The translations under genes were made by a program, and so were the position numbers. Shown one piece after another: positions 1 to 12,290 of a stretch of 64,000 bases of DNA. The stretch lies in assembly GCA_013400975.1 (NCBI GenBank), contig WBMZ01011445.1:1-64000 (forward strand), given 5' to 3'. Position 1 is the first letter of the stretch; each line of letters starts with the position of its first letter. The notes beneath the pieces are model-generated. The model was not told where the DNA came from. It did no database searches and worked only from the letters and a program-made list of their open reading frames with translations. The DNA comes from Atrichornis clamosus. Lineage: Eukaryota > Chordata > Aves > Passeriformes > Menuridae.

Positions 1-21
1 GGGGGCGGGAGCGGGGGGGGG
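1..21 (+). other. Potential G-quadruplex at the exon 1 end
   Basis: G runs of 5, 3 and 9 are separated by loops of 1-3 bases, which satisfies a four-tract G3+ pattern because the last run can supply two tracts. It lies just upstream of the candidate splice donor. Folding is inferred from the motif only. Confidence 0.4.
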
Positions 22-48
22 CAGCCCCTCGGCGGCCGGGCCGGAAAG
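1..48 (+). other. Probable 3' end of a first exon, with splice donor at 48/49
   Basis: The window starts in extremely GC-rich sequence. At 45-54 it reads AAAG|GTAAGC, a near-consensus vertebrate splice donor with exon side AAAG and intron side GTAAGC. Sitting inside a CpG island, this fits the end of a first exon on the + strand whose start lies left of the window. All three forward frames of the 48 bases are open and there is no ATG, so I cannot tell 5' UTR from coding sequence. The product is not identifiable. A chance donor match in GC-rich DNA is the main alternative. No downstream partner exon was recognised, so the first intron would exceed 63 kb unless the gene is organised differently. 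Confidence 0.5.
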
Positions 49-575
49 GTAAGCGTGGGACAGGGAAGGTGCGGCGGGGGCACGGTCACGCAAAGGGCAC
101 GGGGCGGGGGGGACGCGCTGGCTCCCCGGGCCGCGGGACTCGAGGACGTGGCTGTGGTGGCCCAGGGCGCGGGGAAGAGGCGGAGGGGGGATATGGGGGT
201 CGAGAGCCCCTCCGCGTCGGGCAGATCGCTCCTGACAGCGGAGATGCTCGTCGGTGCGAATGGCAAACCCCACCCGGGCCCTGCCCTGTTAAAAAAACAA
301 AACAACAGCATCCTCTGCCCCGCGGTGCAAAGATCTGGCTCTTCTTGGGCGAAAGGTGCCCCATTGCCCAACAACCTTATCTCCCCACTCTTGGCCGCGG
401 GGAGCGGCAGGAAATCGGGGCAGCTGCCGGCAGCTGTTGGTGGTGTCTCGAAAGCCATAGGCAGGGTCACGGCCGCTGCCTCGCTCCCACCGCCGTGTCC
501 TCGAGGTGGCGTAACCCGGGGGGGGCTCATGGGCTTATCGACAGCCACTTCCTTTTCTCCCACCTGTCACCTTTA

Positions 576-624
576 GCTTTTCTTTATTTCTTTGTTGGCC
601 GCCCCCCTCTCCCATCCCCTACAG
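576..624 (+). other. Strong acceptor-like polypyrimidine tract ending in CAG
   Basis: A long pyrimidine-rich stretch runs into CCCCTACAG at 616-624, which resembles a vertebrate splice acceptor. The only nearby donor-like site downstream is weak (CAG|GTTGCC near 655), so an exon of about 31 bases would be needed. It may be an alternative first-intron acceptor, or chance in a pyrimidine-rich island. Confidence 0.2.
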
Positions 625-1107
625 CTCGAGTGAGTGAGTCCCTAAGGAAGGGGCAGGTTGCCCACGCGAAAGCACGGAGAGTTTGAACTCCGGGAGGACA
701 TCTTCTGCCCGCTGCCCCTGACCCCGGCTGTTCCCAGATCCGCGCTTCTCCGGGGGCTTTCGACGAGCCCTGGCCACCGGGCTGGCCTCCCGGGGGCAGT
801 GGAGAGAAGGCGCCGCTCACCCCCGAGGAGCCGCGCTGGGAGGCGGGGTGCACCGGGGAAGGGCTCGACATCAGGGAGAAGAGACCCGGGAAAAGGGCTT
901 TTAAGGAAATTCTCCCTCGGTGATGTGAGGGGGAGTGGGAGGGACGGAGCCCCTCTTTGCTCCGGGAGGGAGAGATCTATCCGCACACGCAGATCAGGTC
1001 GTCACAGTGCAGCAGGTGCCTCCGAACCCCCTCGCTTCTTCCCCGTTCCGACTCTGAGAACAGCGCCCGAGGGAGCCCACAAACACCACCTTAATAGCCG
1101 TAATAAT

Positions 1108-1132
1108 TAAAAACAACAACAACAACAACAAA
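1108..1132 (+). repeat. AAC trinucleotide microsatellite
   Basis: An A-run is followed by about seven uninterrupted AAC units and then an A-run and a C-run. It lies between two lobes of the CpG island. Confidence 0.85.
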
Positions 1133-1229
1133 AACCCCCTTCTGCCTGGCCTTAATGATCCTTTACACACATTCCCCAGCCGCTCCCGCCCCCGTCGCCC
1201 CAGTGAAGGGCACTGATTATTCGCACTCC

Positions 1230-1660
1230 TCTGCTTGCCGAGAGCGCAGCCTGATGAAAGGACTTTATCCTCGAGTGACTCCAGCGCTTGCTCCTCCTCC
1301 TCTCCCCAGCCCGCCGGCCGCCTCGCTTCGCTCTCAGCCCTAATTGGGCTCTTGCTAATATGATTAAAGCCCAGTTAAATGTTTCTTGATAAATCTTGTC
1401 AAGAGAGGATCCCCCTCCGTCCCCTCCCCTCTCTGTCGGTTGTCAGAAGCCCGGTTATAGACAGGACATGCCCAGCTCCTGCTGTTCATACTCTGGTGGG
1501 AAGTTGGCATTTCACAATTGTTCCTTTAACAGGGTTGTTTTGGAGCCGCTCCTGGGGATTGTTCCTCTTCAGGCCGGCCTTGCTGATAAGAACCGCCCGT
1601 GGCTTTTATGTAACACGTTAGGATTTGGTCCTGGTCCCAAAATCGCACTGTTTCTTTAGC
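1230..1660. promoter_or_regulatory. Candidate conserved noncoding element in the island
   Basis: This block breaks the GC-rich island with homeodomain-like TAAT cores, GATA-like TGATAA motifs and two short perfect inverted repeats: TGGGCT/AGCCCA at 1345-1350 and 1368-1373, and TCTTGA/TCAAGA at 1384-1389 and 1399-1404. It lacks recognisable transposon sequence and has no sustained open frame. The texture is like that of vertebrate conserved promoter-proximal regulatory elements. Conservation itself cannot be seen from one sequence. Confidence 0.3.
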
Positions 1661-3024
1661 CTTTTATTTCATATCCACCCTCCCCCTCCTTCTCTCGCTG
1701 CTGTTAGTAGCCTGTTCCCGGAAAGGCTCTTGCTCGATGCGAGCCGGCCAGGGGCGATCGCCCGTGTAAAAGCCGAGCAGGTCCCGGCGGAGCTGCGCGG
1801 GGACGGAAGGTGCGCACCGAGGGCTGGTCCTGCACAGCCGCCCGCTCCCACCGCTTCTTCCCGGGAAAAGCCCCCCTTCCTCGGCTCCTCTTTCCGCGCT
1901 TGGAGCCCTCGGGAGAGGCTCTCCCGTTGCTACCCGTCGTTGTGCGAGGCGTCCAGACCCCCCGCAAGTTTTGCGGCAGAATCACGGCAGCGAGCGCGCT
2001 CTCTGCCCTTCACCTGTGTCTCTTTCCTTGTGATTTCACTGCAATTGAACTAGGGGGTTAAACCCCATCCCGGCACCGTTATCTCTAGGGGAATCTAGTT
2101 GAATTCGTAGGAATTAGGGACCAGCAGTCGGCGTTGGAGGGTGAGGGTGGTCCCCTGGGCGCCGGGCCCCCTGCGGCCGGCCACGGGCTGGCGGCGCAGC
2201 GCCTATGCTGGCGGCGCGGTCCGGCTCGCCCCCCGTTTCGGGGGGGCTCGTTGGTGGGGCTGTTGGCTCGCTCTCGCTTTGGTGTTCAGCTTTCTTTGGG
2301 GCTCCAGACGTTCTGCAAGGTCTTTTTGAGAACGTCTGATGGTTGTTGCTTCAGCCTTACTGGGCTTGGAGGCTGCGGGGGGTGTAATTGTTGAGGGAGG
2401 ATGGGGACGGGCTGTTTGGTCCCCTGTCGAGCCGTGTAGCCATGGTCTGGAAGGTCCTCGGTCCGGGGCTGCAGGTGGTGTTTCCCGATGGCACATCTGG
2501 CCCTGACTCCAGCCCGCGCCCCTCCCCAGCAGCCCATGCCCCGCGTCCGGGCAGAGGGGGGGCTGCTGCCACACCGCAGTTCCACGGGGGACACGCACTG
2601 ACTTCACCCGTGGGAAGCAGGGACATAGGTTGCGGAGGGACACGGACCGCTGCCTCTTTCCCACATCCCGGCGAAGTGCCCCCGAATCCCTCCCGCTCGC
2701 CACCGTTTCAGACCCACAGGCTTGTTCGTCTTCGTGCCCGAGGCTCGCCCGGGGACAGGCGGCAGCGCGCTGCCCCTTCGCCCTCGAGGCCGCCGGTGCG
2801 GGAACGGGCCTGCAGGAGGCAGCGGAGGAGGAAGGTCAAAACCAAACAAACGAAAAATCACCCCCAGCCCTGGGGAGCGCGGCTCCAGCAAAGGTGCTTG
2901 TTCTCTGGGCAATGGGAAACCCGAGCCAAGGGATAAAACGGAGATCTCCCTCCCCGCCGAGCCCTGCTGCCTCCTCCGGGCTTCTGAGCCCGGCGCAGCG
3001 GGCAAGGAGGGGGCAGCGCCCGGC

Positions 3025-3046
3025 GGGGCGGGCGGGGGGCGCGGGG
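3025..3046 (+). other. Potential G-quadruplex
   Basis: Four G runs of 4, 3, 6 and 4 bases have loops of 1, 1 and 3 bases, a textbook G-quadruplex-forming pattern near the right edge of the CpG island. Function is inferred only. Confidence 0.5.
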
Positions 3047-3810
3047 TCGAACCCGGGCAGGGACCTGAGTCCCGGAGAGGTTTCTCCGCGCTGGTACGCC
3101 CCAGCGGAGCGTCGGTCCTCCTCAGGCGAGATTTCAGCCGAGGTTTGAGGCTGGTTCCCTTTCCCTACTCGTTCCTTCCTCTCATCCCTGTGTGTTCCCC
3201 CACCGGGGGGGGTCTGGATTTGTGCGAGACCACAAGAGCTGCGGCCCCTTTGGCCCGGGGCTGTCGATTTACCCGAGAAGAGTCCCAAATAAGCAGCTGT
3301 TTGTGCTCTAGCTGGAACGCTGGAGGCTTTCTAAGAATGGTGCTTTTCTTACGCGAGGTTTTTTTTTTTAATTTAATTTTATTTTTATTGGTACATCGAA
3401 CCAGCCTACAGCATTGCTGGCGTCCTTCCACCAGGTGTCTGGGGCTCAGAGAAAAATTCAAATGAATCTGAAAATTGTGAGTCAGTTTCCCTCCCCTTCT
3501 CCCAAATAAAATAAGAGAAAGAATTGGTACAAACTGTCCAGGAAGGGATTCAAGATGGAAAAAGAAGAGCACCTTCACTCCACCAGAGTGGTGAGGACCC
3601 AGAAGGGCCTTCCGCAGTCAGGAAGGAATCAAAGCAGCTGGAAGATGGAATTTGACTGGTTTGAGAACCAGCTTCTGAGATGTGGTTACCACCCACAGCA
3701 AGGAACTTGACCCCATGATCCAAAACATCCCTTCTAATACTCTTCCTAAAAAATAATAATATGCCTTTCTATACACCAAAGAAAAATTTCAGGTACACTG
3801 CACACATTAA

Positions 3811-3945
3811 ACTATCCTGCTTCACAGCACTCTTGTAGGTATGCGTCCCTATTCCCATTCTACAGAGGAGTGAACTTGTTTGCTCCAGGGGTCACACCTG
3901 GAGCTGGGGGCACTCACCCGGTCCTGACACCCAGAGCTCCCACCA
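3811..3945 (-). repeat. MIR-like SINE relic
   Basis: The stretch follows the reverse complement of the MIR core in order: a short lead ending in a TGTAGGTATG-type segment, then CCCATTCTACAGAGGAG, then a gap, then a GTCACAC segment, and finally a CCTGACACCCAGAGCTCC tail. MIR elements are ancient, predating the mammal-bird split, and survive only as degraded pieces in birds. The match is by eye to remembered consensus, so the edges are approximate. Confidence 0.5.
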
Positions 3946-6900
3946 CCACCCGGCACTGCTCTGCTCACTGAAGTCCCCCATGACACTGATGCTGTTAGGA
4001 GCTGAGAGAAGGCTATCTGCAAATACAAGGAGCTGCTTTGCAAGATCCAGGAAATACCAATTCTGGATGCTGTTTTAAACCAAAATATAGGGTATGAGGA
4101 AACAGACATGGAACTGGGGGGTTTAGGTTTTAAACGCTCAGTGTTTAACTATTATAATTATTTACTTAAGTTCCATTTAGTCTTGATAAGTAGCCCTTGT
4201 TAATTTTAGAAGAACCCAGTTGAACTTACTGAAAGATTTTCTACTCACCTGACTTACAAAAGCAATCGTTTTCTTTCTGAATAAAAAGAAAGGATTGACT
4301 GATGCTCATGCTTTCGATGCAGACAGCAAAACCTAGACTGAAATCTACTTGCTTTTCTTATGCAAATCTTCTCACCGGATTAGAAGGGAAAGTAAACAGC
4401 AGTCCAACCTTAAGAGCTTTTTTCTTTTTAGAGGCAGCCTGTTGTAAAAATCTGAAACAGAAACTGTTTTCATTTGAAGATCAAATAGAAGTTATCTAGT
4501 GAAGCTGACAAACAGGGCAGAATAATCTGTTTGCATTTTTGGGAAATGGATAGCTCTGGTTTTGTTTCAAGGCAAGTAACTTTTAAATAATATTTAACGA
4601 AATAATTGACCTTGATGTTTAAACTACAACTTCCTTCACGTCATTAAGCTCACTGTTTTTAAAAAAAATGTTTAGTATCTGAACTCTGGCATTCATTCTG
4701 CTAATCTAATAATAACATTTGTTTCTTGCGGAATTTTGTTTGATGAACTCATTGGTGAAAGAGGAGAGAAAGAGTTCAGAACAACATGAGCTTTACAGCT
4801 CATTTATATTTTTTCTGCATGAAAAATAGGAAAAACACCCATATGCAGAATGACTTTTCAGGAATAATTTTTCAGATGATGGATCAAGGAGAAACTTTCT
4901 GCAGCTGAACCATAAGCCTTGGGACAAACTGTTCTTTTAACATGTGTTCTGACTTTTAAAAAATATTGCAGTCCTTGACTACAAAAAAATTATTTCGTGG
5001 AGTTTGTCCTTATGATAACTAGGCTCTGAGTCTGCTTTTGAAATGTGAGAGAAATGGAACTAACTCTATAAAGTGTGTCTATCACATAAAGCTTTTAGGA
5101 CAGCCTGATTCACACTATATCCTGCTCTTTGTTCAACTGACAGATTTCCAGCTGCAGAAAGAGGCACATATCTGGGGGCTCCTATTATCTAAGCTAAATA
5201 TGTACATTTTGGATCAGTTCTATTTTATTTGAATACTCACAATTTCTGTTTGTGGATCTTAAGCATGAAAGGATTGCAGTGATGTGCATTTTATTAACTA
5301 TCCATCATTCTTTGTACATGCACAAAGGTGCATAAGCATACACATTTACTAGTCTCTCTGCTCTGCAAGAGTTCAGAAAATTACATGCAAAATTATTTCC
5401 AATAAAAGCAAGCAAGCAACCAAACAACACACACATTACCATACAAGAAAACAAGGAAACAAACAAGGTGGGGAGAAATAAAAGTAATAAATGAACAGAG
5501 TTTAACTTAATTTTTATATGTTTGTAAATGAAAAGTACCGTGGCAGAAGTGGATTTTTTTTTCAGTGATGTGAGCCTTGAATTACAAACCATTGGTATCT
5601 ACCAAAACACTGTCGTGTACCCAGCACATTGTGTACTCAGACATAGATGAAAGCTCTTCCTTCATCCCTGCTGGCACACATTTTGTCTCTCCAATGAGTT
5701 CCTACTTTCAATATGTGGATATATGAGAAATCCGGTTGCTTTACTCCCAACAAAGGACACGTAGTCAACATTTCCACTGATAAACAATATTTGAATACCC
5801 TCCACAGAGCACCAACAGTCAGCTCAATAATATTTAGAGAGCTGGGATCTAGAGAGCACGGTGGTGTTACACAACTGGAGATGTGACGTTATCGGGCAAC
5901 CTGAGGGTCACACTGGTCACAGGACCATACAAATTCTGTGTCAGACATCTCATTGATGCAGCTTGTCTCAACTTCACACAAGTGTCATGCAGTGCATGCA
6001 AGAATAAATTGTCAGAGTCATGTCCCAACTCATCGTTATCCTCTATCTCTTCCTCCCCTATTGCATAACTGGCATAGGACATCCCTGAGAGCACTCCTTC
6101 GCAGTCCCTCCAGCTCCTGTCCTGCTCCCCAGCCCCACACACCAGGCACCGAGTGACGAACTGGTAACGAGCTGCGTGTGACACAGGGCAGCACCCACAT
6201 CAGAGCAATGACGTGTTTGCAGGAGGTACAGCCAAGGGGCAGTTTCTGTTACCCCCTAAACACAATCCCACACTGTGACTCAGCAAGTGAACGGAGAAGG
6301 CACCCCCATCCTGTGGGGCTATTGTGCATTCCCCTATCTACATAGGTTGCTTGCCCAGCTATATTTTTACCACTTTTACAGCTAATGCTCTTCATTTTTA
6401 CACAGAATGAGAACATGGCACCTTGGCATGGCAGTTCTTGACCTGAGATAATACAGATTCTACAACAGAGTAGCAGTTGTTGTTCTGTAGTTGCTTGCAG
6501 AACTTACTGGTATACAGCTGACACCTAAGCTGATACATCTTTTCCCAACAACCAAACGTAACTTGCAACATATGGGCAATGACAGAAGATGGCATTTCTG
6601 TCACACAGGGCATACATGCTCATACCATCTTCTGTTACTCTGATGGCGATTTGTGAGGAACCCACCTGGCATACTGCCTCAGCCCAGGGACTACACTTCA
6701 TCTCCTCAGCAGAGGTGTTAAGCAAGCCGCTGTGGCAAAACAGGATTTTCTGTGAGATTGAATACACTGTTCTTCCCTCTTCTCCTGAGGATGATTTACC
6801 TTGAGATTGTGCTGAACCTTGGGAAATTCTCTCACCCCAGTAATTATATCAACACCCCTCACACTTGTTTAGGGAACCTGAAACAGTGACTGTGTCCTAA

Positions 6901-9670
6901 ATTTTAACAGTCTCTGGTTGTCTTGCTTTAGAATCTTCTGTCCTAAAAATCTCTTCTTTTCAGGCATGATTATTCTTTGTATCCTCTGCTGTACTAGTAT
7001 GGAGCATTTCTGCACACTGCAAAACAGGCACTGAATATTTCCCCCTGTACATCTGTACTAAGTTCAGTGGTTCTCATGGAGATCATGTCAGTCGACTTGT
7101 AAAGAGCTTCAGGCTCTGCAGGTAACATGAGCTTGAACAGTATCTGCCTGGATACATTTCCTTACCTTCTCCTCCAGACATACATCTGGGTCTGTCAGAG
7201 AACCCTGGGGAAGCTGTAACCACAATGAGGCACTAAGGATGTGAATGCAGAGAGGATTAAGACTGCTAGCCACTGCAGCATGTCCCTGCTGCCTGCGTCT
7301 TACTAAAGCACAAAAGTCTTGTGACTGGCATGTCCTCCACTTCACTGGGTTACATGACACATGCCAGAAAATGTGTCAACCCACTCTCCATCTCTTCAGC
7401 ATTATTAGCCTGGGGAGGAAAACACAGCCAAAGAACAGGCACACAACTTTGACAGGTTCTGCCTAATCCACCCACATAATGACATTTCTTATGCTAAGTG
7501 CCAGAGCGGTGTAGGGAGGCCACTGTCTGTACCAGCTGCTGGCAAGTCAAAGTTAGTTTCATGGTTGTGTTTAAGATATAGCCTGATGTTACGTTAAGAA
7601 GTCTTTGTCTCCTGTGGTGCAGCGCTCAGAGAATGACATCAAAAGCCTTCCTAATTCACCCCCCAGGTCATCTGATTATAGGCATGGCACAGAGCCATGC
7701 TGCCCCAGGAGACCGTGAGTCACGATGACATCCATGACTATCCTCTTATTCCGTGGAAGGAAGTAATGTGCCCTGAGCATGAAACAACCAGGAGTAGATT
7801 ACATCCTTCCTTGTGTCAGCTTAACCCTGCTGGCTGTTGGGGCAGGCCTTGGGGAGGCAAGAGCAGCCTCTGATTTCCCAGCCTCGCTTCTCCCCACCCC
7901 TACCTCAGGAAAGCTGTTCCTCCCCGTGCTGGGACATGCCATGTGGGCAAACCACACAAGAGGGTTTTGCTCAGCCAGGCGAGGAAGAGGACGCTCTGGC
8001 TCTCTTCTCCAATGTGGTGCAGAGTTACATCACATGGTGAAACATCCATCCCTCCTCCAACAGACCAGGCGTATCTGATCATGAGGATGCTGTGTGTTCT
8101 CCATCCGTTGGCATTTATCCTTGTAATTAGTCTATCTGTTTCTGATTTATTTATTTTCAGGCAGTCTTCTGCACCCTTGCTCCCTCGTTTTGGGCACATG
8201 GGGCAAACCACAGACTTGCCCTTAAACTACACAGAAAAATAAAATCAGAAACAGACTAACCACAAGGGGCGGAAAGCACATGATTGGATACTGGAGCTTC
8301 CTTCAGAGATCCATCTGTCTCAAAATGTGATGTAACTAGGCTCACATACCACATCTGCAAAAGGGGGTAACAGATTCCTCTGAGTAACCTGAGACTGGCA
8401 GGGTGAAACTATGCTGGCTCAGAAAAGCCAAGGCATGTTTAAAAATCATTTCTAAGGAAGAAAAAAGAAGACCACTTTGTGTTCACAGAGCTAAAGCAAT
8501 CACTTTCAAGTCTGACGTGATTCCTGTTAGTGTTATTGTTGCTTCCTAGAATTTAGGCTTGAATTTGGCAGAAGCCGAGAAGCCAAGGCATACACAGAAC
8601 CATTTGTGAGAATCAGTGTGTCTGTGTGCATGGGCCAATTCTTTTCTGAATAAACACCAGTCCCTGGGCTGCTGGGTAAAGTATTGATATAAGATGGCAG
8701 TCAGACATGTGTAGGCTCATACTCATGAGGCAAGACTATTTAGGGATACAAGTTACCTTTTCTTCCTACAAATAAACACAACCAGATAATGAACCACACC
8801 ACTAAGTGCCATTAAAATTATACGTGTTACATTCCATACTGTTTCTTGTTTGTCTCCCTAAAGTAGCATCATTGCCTGGGAGGGAGTATCAAGACATTAA
8901 TCAAAAATAGATGAGCAGTACAAGAAATGAAAGACAAGCAGACGAGTATAAATATCTTCCTGCATATACAGAATACAGAAGCTGTCTGAAAACCTTGTGA
9001 TTAGAGTCAATACACTTGATCCAGCCACACAGACGCTGTTCACAGCTGTCATTCCTATACTAAACATCTCATTTGATACCCTGTGATTCTGCAGCCCTTC
9101 ATCAGGTGAATGATGTGAAGTCGTTGTTCATGAGATAGATCAGACAGTAGAGAAAACCTCCAGTAGAGAAACCTCTGCTTGTTTCTGACTTGGAAGAATA
9201 AATCTTTCCTTTTGGAATCCACAGAAATACAGATGCAAAAGCAGGACGTGGATAAATGAGAGAAGATAAGGTATTGCTCCTGCAAGCAGAACACCGTGGC
9301 TTCAAAATGGGTGAGTACTTCCAAACTTTCTAAATATTTCATTGCCCTCCAAAGAGATCATAGATCTTCCCCTCTCTCCTTCCCGGATACTCTCCAGCAT
9401 TCTAAGCCATAATAGAAACAAGCAGAAAGCAGAAGTTCATTTTGAAAAAAGAGATGAAACAAATAAAGGGAAAAAAAACCCTAAGCCTGAGGATGCCCTG
9501 AATTGCATAGTCAACCTCCTGGACACTGCTACAGAATTTTGCATATCTTCATGAAGATGTGGCTGATTCTGGTTGATCATTAGCAGGACTTGAGACAACT
9601 GTATAAACAGCAGATTTTTACACCTACAGATCTTCATACATTTCGTTCAGTAAGGTTTTTAATTTGACTG

Positions 9671-9710
9671 GCAGCTAGCCTATCTGGGCAGCTAGCCTAT
9701 CTGGGCAGCT
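9671..9710 (+). repeat. 17-bp minisatellite, about 2.3 copies
   Basis: The unit GCAGCTAGCCTATCTGG occurs at 9671-9687 and 9688-9704 without change, followed by a partial GCAGCT and then an AGAAG-rich simple stretch. Confidence 0.9.
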
Positions 9711-12239
9711 GATAAGAGAAGAGAAGAGAAGAATCACCCTCCAGTCCTTGCATCGCCACTGCCTTTCCTCCGGTTCTCATCACAGAAGTGTACTAAGAAT
9801 TAAAGAGCTCTCAATACATTGGTAGCCAAATATTTACCCTCAGTGAGGTAGGTTATATTTGCCTATTGTACCCATTGCCATGCTGGCATGTGTTCAAGTC
9901 TGTCTGATTCCTTGGAGTGCTATTGAATTGTTTAAAACCCCCTTTATTTATAATAAACTGTTTGCCAGTGTGTGCACATTCAGTGTTGTCCAGGGTGTAG
10001 TAGCTCCTGAGCTCACATGCCTGGCGTTTGGCGTTGTCTCACTTCACAAACAGAGCGCTGGGGACTGTCCTGGGATGTGGCCAACTTACCTTAGTCTCTT
10101 GCAGGGTTATTAAGAGTATTTTGAAATTCTCTCAGGCGTTCGTGGAGAGAAAACATAATTAAACAATGTTCAGAGGAAACATTCTTCAAGGAAATACGAC
10201 TTCGTCTTAATCAGCTTGCTTTTTTGAGAGCATACTTATTTTGACAACATTTTGAATGGAGACAAATTAAAATATTATTTACAGTAAATTATTTTTAAAT
10301 TATTGTTTTCCATAAAGTGAAAACATATAAGTGGTTCCTTGTTTTGTTTAATCTTGTTTTGAACTTTATATAGCATTCATATATTTAACATTTCTCCTAC
10401 TAAATTGAATATTTTAATGTCATTATAACTTTTGGGCTTTCTGATGTGAGAATGATTTGACACTTATGGAACACTTCCTTCATGCCAAATATATTTTCTT
10501 GGAATTTTCAGACCCTGAAAACTTCACCACCTTCACTTTTTTCCCAAGTGTTGGAATATCCCATAGAATGAAAATTCTGTTTACTGACCAGCTCTTCTAA
10601 AATTTCTTTCGCTATCAAAAAGAAGGGGGGAGGATGTCACAAATACACAACCGTAAATTTGTCAGGATGCATTTCTTATTGTTGGCTCATATGTTGCCCT
10701 CTTTTGGTAGCTTTTGTATTGTACTACACATAAAATATTTAACAACTGCTGTAGCAACTCAATATCCAAAGGAGACTGAGTGCTGAATGTTAGAACTAAG
10801 TAAATGTATGAGGAGAGCAATAGGTTGTGAGTTAGGCACATAAATAGCTTAAAGAGACATCCTGTTAGGAGGGGGAAAGCACTAGGGAATGAATGAAGCA
10901 GTACAGTATAAAACTGGATTGTAAAGGTTAATGAGGAAGAAGAAAAAGGAGAAGGATCTGTAGATAGTCACTCATGTGAATAATTTAACCCTATATCCTG
11001 GCTTCAATCCTATGATGAGAGATCCGACTTTCAAAAATTTGTTCAATCAAGATTTGTAAAGGAAAACTCCACCCTAATCATCACTCATTTAGTCTTTCCC
11101 TGTTACTTATTTCATAATGTATGCAAGGGTTTTATTAAATTCTTGTGAGTATTGACTAGTGAAGCCCAGAAAAGTGCCTGCTAATTTTCCAAGACTAAAT
11201 TCCTACCAAAATCAACGCTTTCTTCACTAATTTATTTCTGTATTATAAAATTAAATATGCAGTGATTTGCTAATACTAGCTATAAAATCATGTATTACTT
11301 ACTATATTGTAAGTCCAGAATCATTATTTAAGCAAAACACTGAAGTGTTAATTTTTCCAGAAGAGAGGTTTTTTCCTACTATTTCTGAGTAAAATTTCAA
11401 AAAAAAACATCTCAGTCTGTGCCAATGATTAAGAGTCCAAGGAGATGGATATTCACCTCCTCTTGACTTTCCAAAAGAAGTGAATGCTAACTCCCCCAAA
11501 ATACCATTGTTAGAGAACAAACTGCTCTCCACTTCAGATAATTCTCAGTTATAAGCACAGTAAAAGGTAACACAGAAAAGATATTCCCACCGTATCTGTG
11601 ATCCCAGTTCAGCATTCCACAGCCCTGTTCTTTAAAGATTAATTTTCCTTGGTTTGAAAATCAGCATCAGGAATTCAGCCCGACAGGAACTTTTTAATGA
11701 ACAATCACAGAGACCATTTCAGAGCTCAGAAGGGAACCGTTCTTCCCACCTTGAATTGTGAAGCTTCCGTGGCAACTATGTATGATCAGGAATTCTTGGG
11801 ACAGGGAAGAGCTCCTAGCCTTTCAATGTAAAGACATACATTCTCCAATGCTTTATTCAAACCTATCCTAAAACCCCAGAAATATGAGCTCCTCGTGAGA
11901 GACCATCTGACAGCCTTCCAATTTTCACCTTAAAAAAAAATACACCCAAAAGGCGTGATTTCACTGCCATCCTCTCTCTGTTATATAATGTTGGCTGGTT
12001 TAAGACTTTGCAGACCTTTGTTCCATGCCTAAGAATGCAGCAGCCCAGTCTTAAGGAAATAAATGACTGCCTGCTGATCTTGGTGCAGCCAACACTCACC
12101 TTTCGGTGGCCAAGGGCTCACAGACTTTGGTCACGTTTCCTCGCACGTTTCCTCTAACCAAGCCCCTCCTGCTCCAGGCTAATGAAGTGCTTTAACACGT
12201 GCACTCTTTAACCTGATACGTAGTTCCTTTGTTAAAGCC

Positions 12240-12290
12240 ACCTAGCAGGGCTATAAAGGGAGTTGTAAATCTGCAGCACAGCTCATACAC
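12240..12290 (+). promoter_or_regulatory. Isolated TATA-box-like site
   Basis: GGGCTATAAAGGG at about 12248-12260 is a near-ideal TATA box with GC-rich flanks. It follows a pyrimidine/GC-rich run (about 12150-12180) and is followed by a possible start region at 12275-12290. No convincing open frame or donor site follows. It could drive a noncoding or alternative transcript, or be chance. Confidence 0.2.

Larger units (their letters stand above)
1..3300. promoter_or_regulatory. CpG island, promoter-proximal, about 3.3 kb in several lobes
   Basis: CpG dinucleotides and G+C are strongly enriched in 1-1060, about 1180-1340, 1690-2030 and 2130-3260, then fall sharply near 3300. Lower-GC DNA separates the lobes, including an AAC microsatellite near 1.1 kb and a conserved-looking AT-richer block at 1.23-1.65 kb. 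Islands this long are typical of promoters of developmental regulators and other widely controlled genes; that is family knowledge, not proof. Long open frames occur here on both strands and overlap each other. That is expected when TA-containing stops are rare, so I do not call them genes. Alternative first exons inside the island are possible but none could be defined. Confidence 0.75.

Noticed and set aside
3428..3442. CTCF-like CCACCAGGTGTCTGG
   Set aside because: Only part of the CTCF consensus is matched and no flanking module supports it.
55..3465. Many overlapping frames of 80-250 codons on both strands in the first 3.5 kb
   Set aside because: They overlap in several frames at once, are rich in Arg, Gly, Pro and Ala, and lie in a CpG island where stops are rare. 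No domain is recognisable.
8125..8160. Acceptor-like pyrimidine tract ending TTTTCAG
   Set aside because: No donor or conserved frame follows, and such sites are frequent by chance in AT-rich introns.
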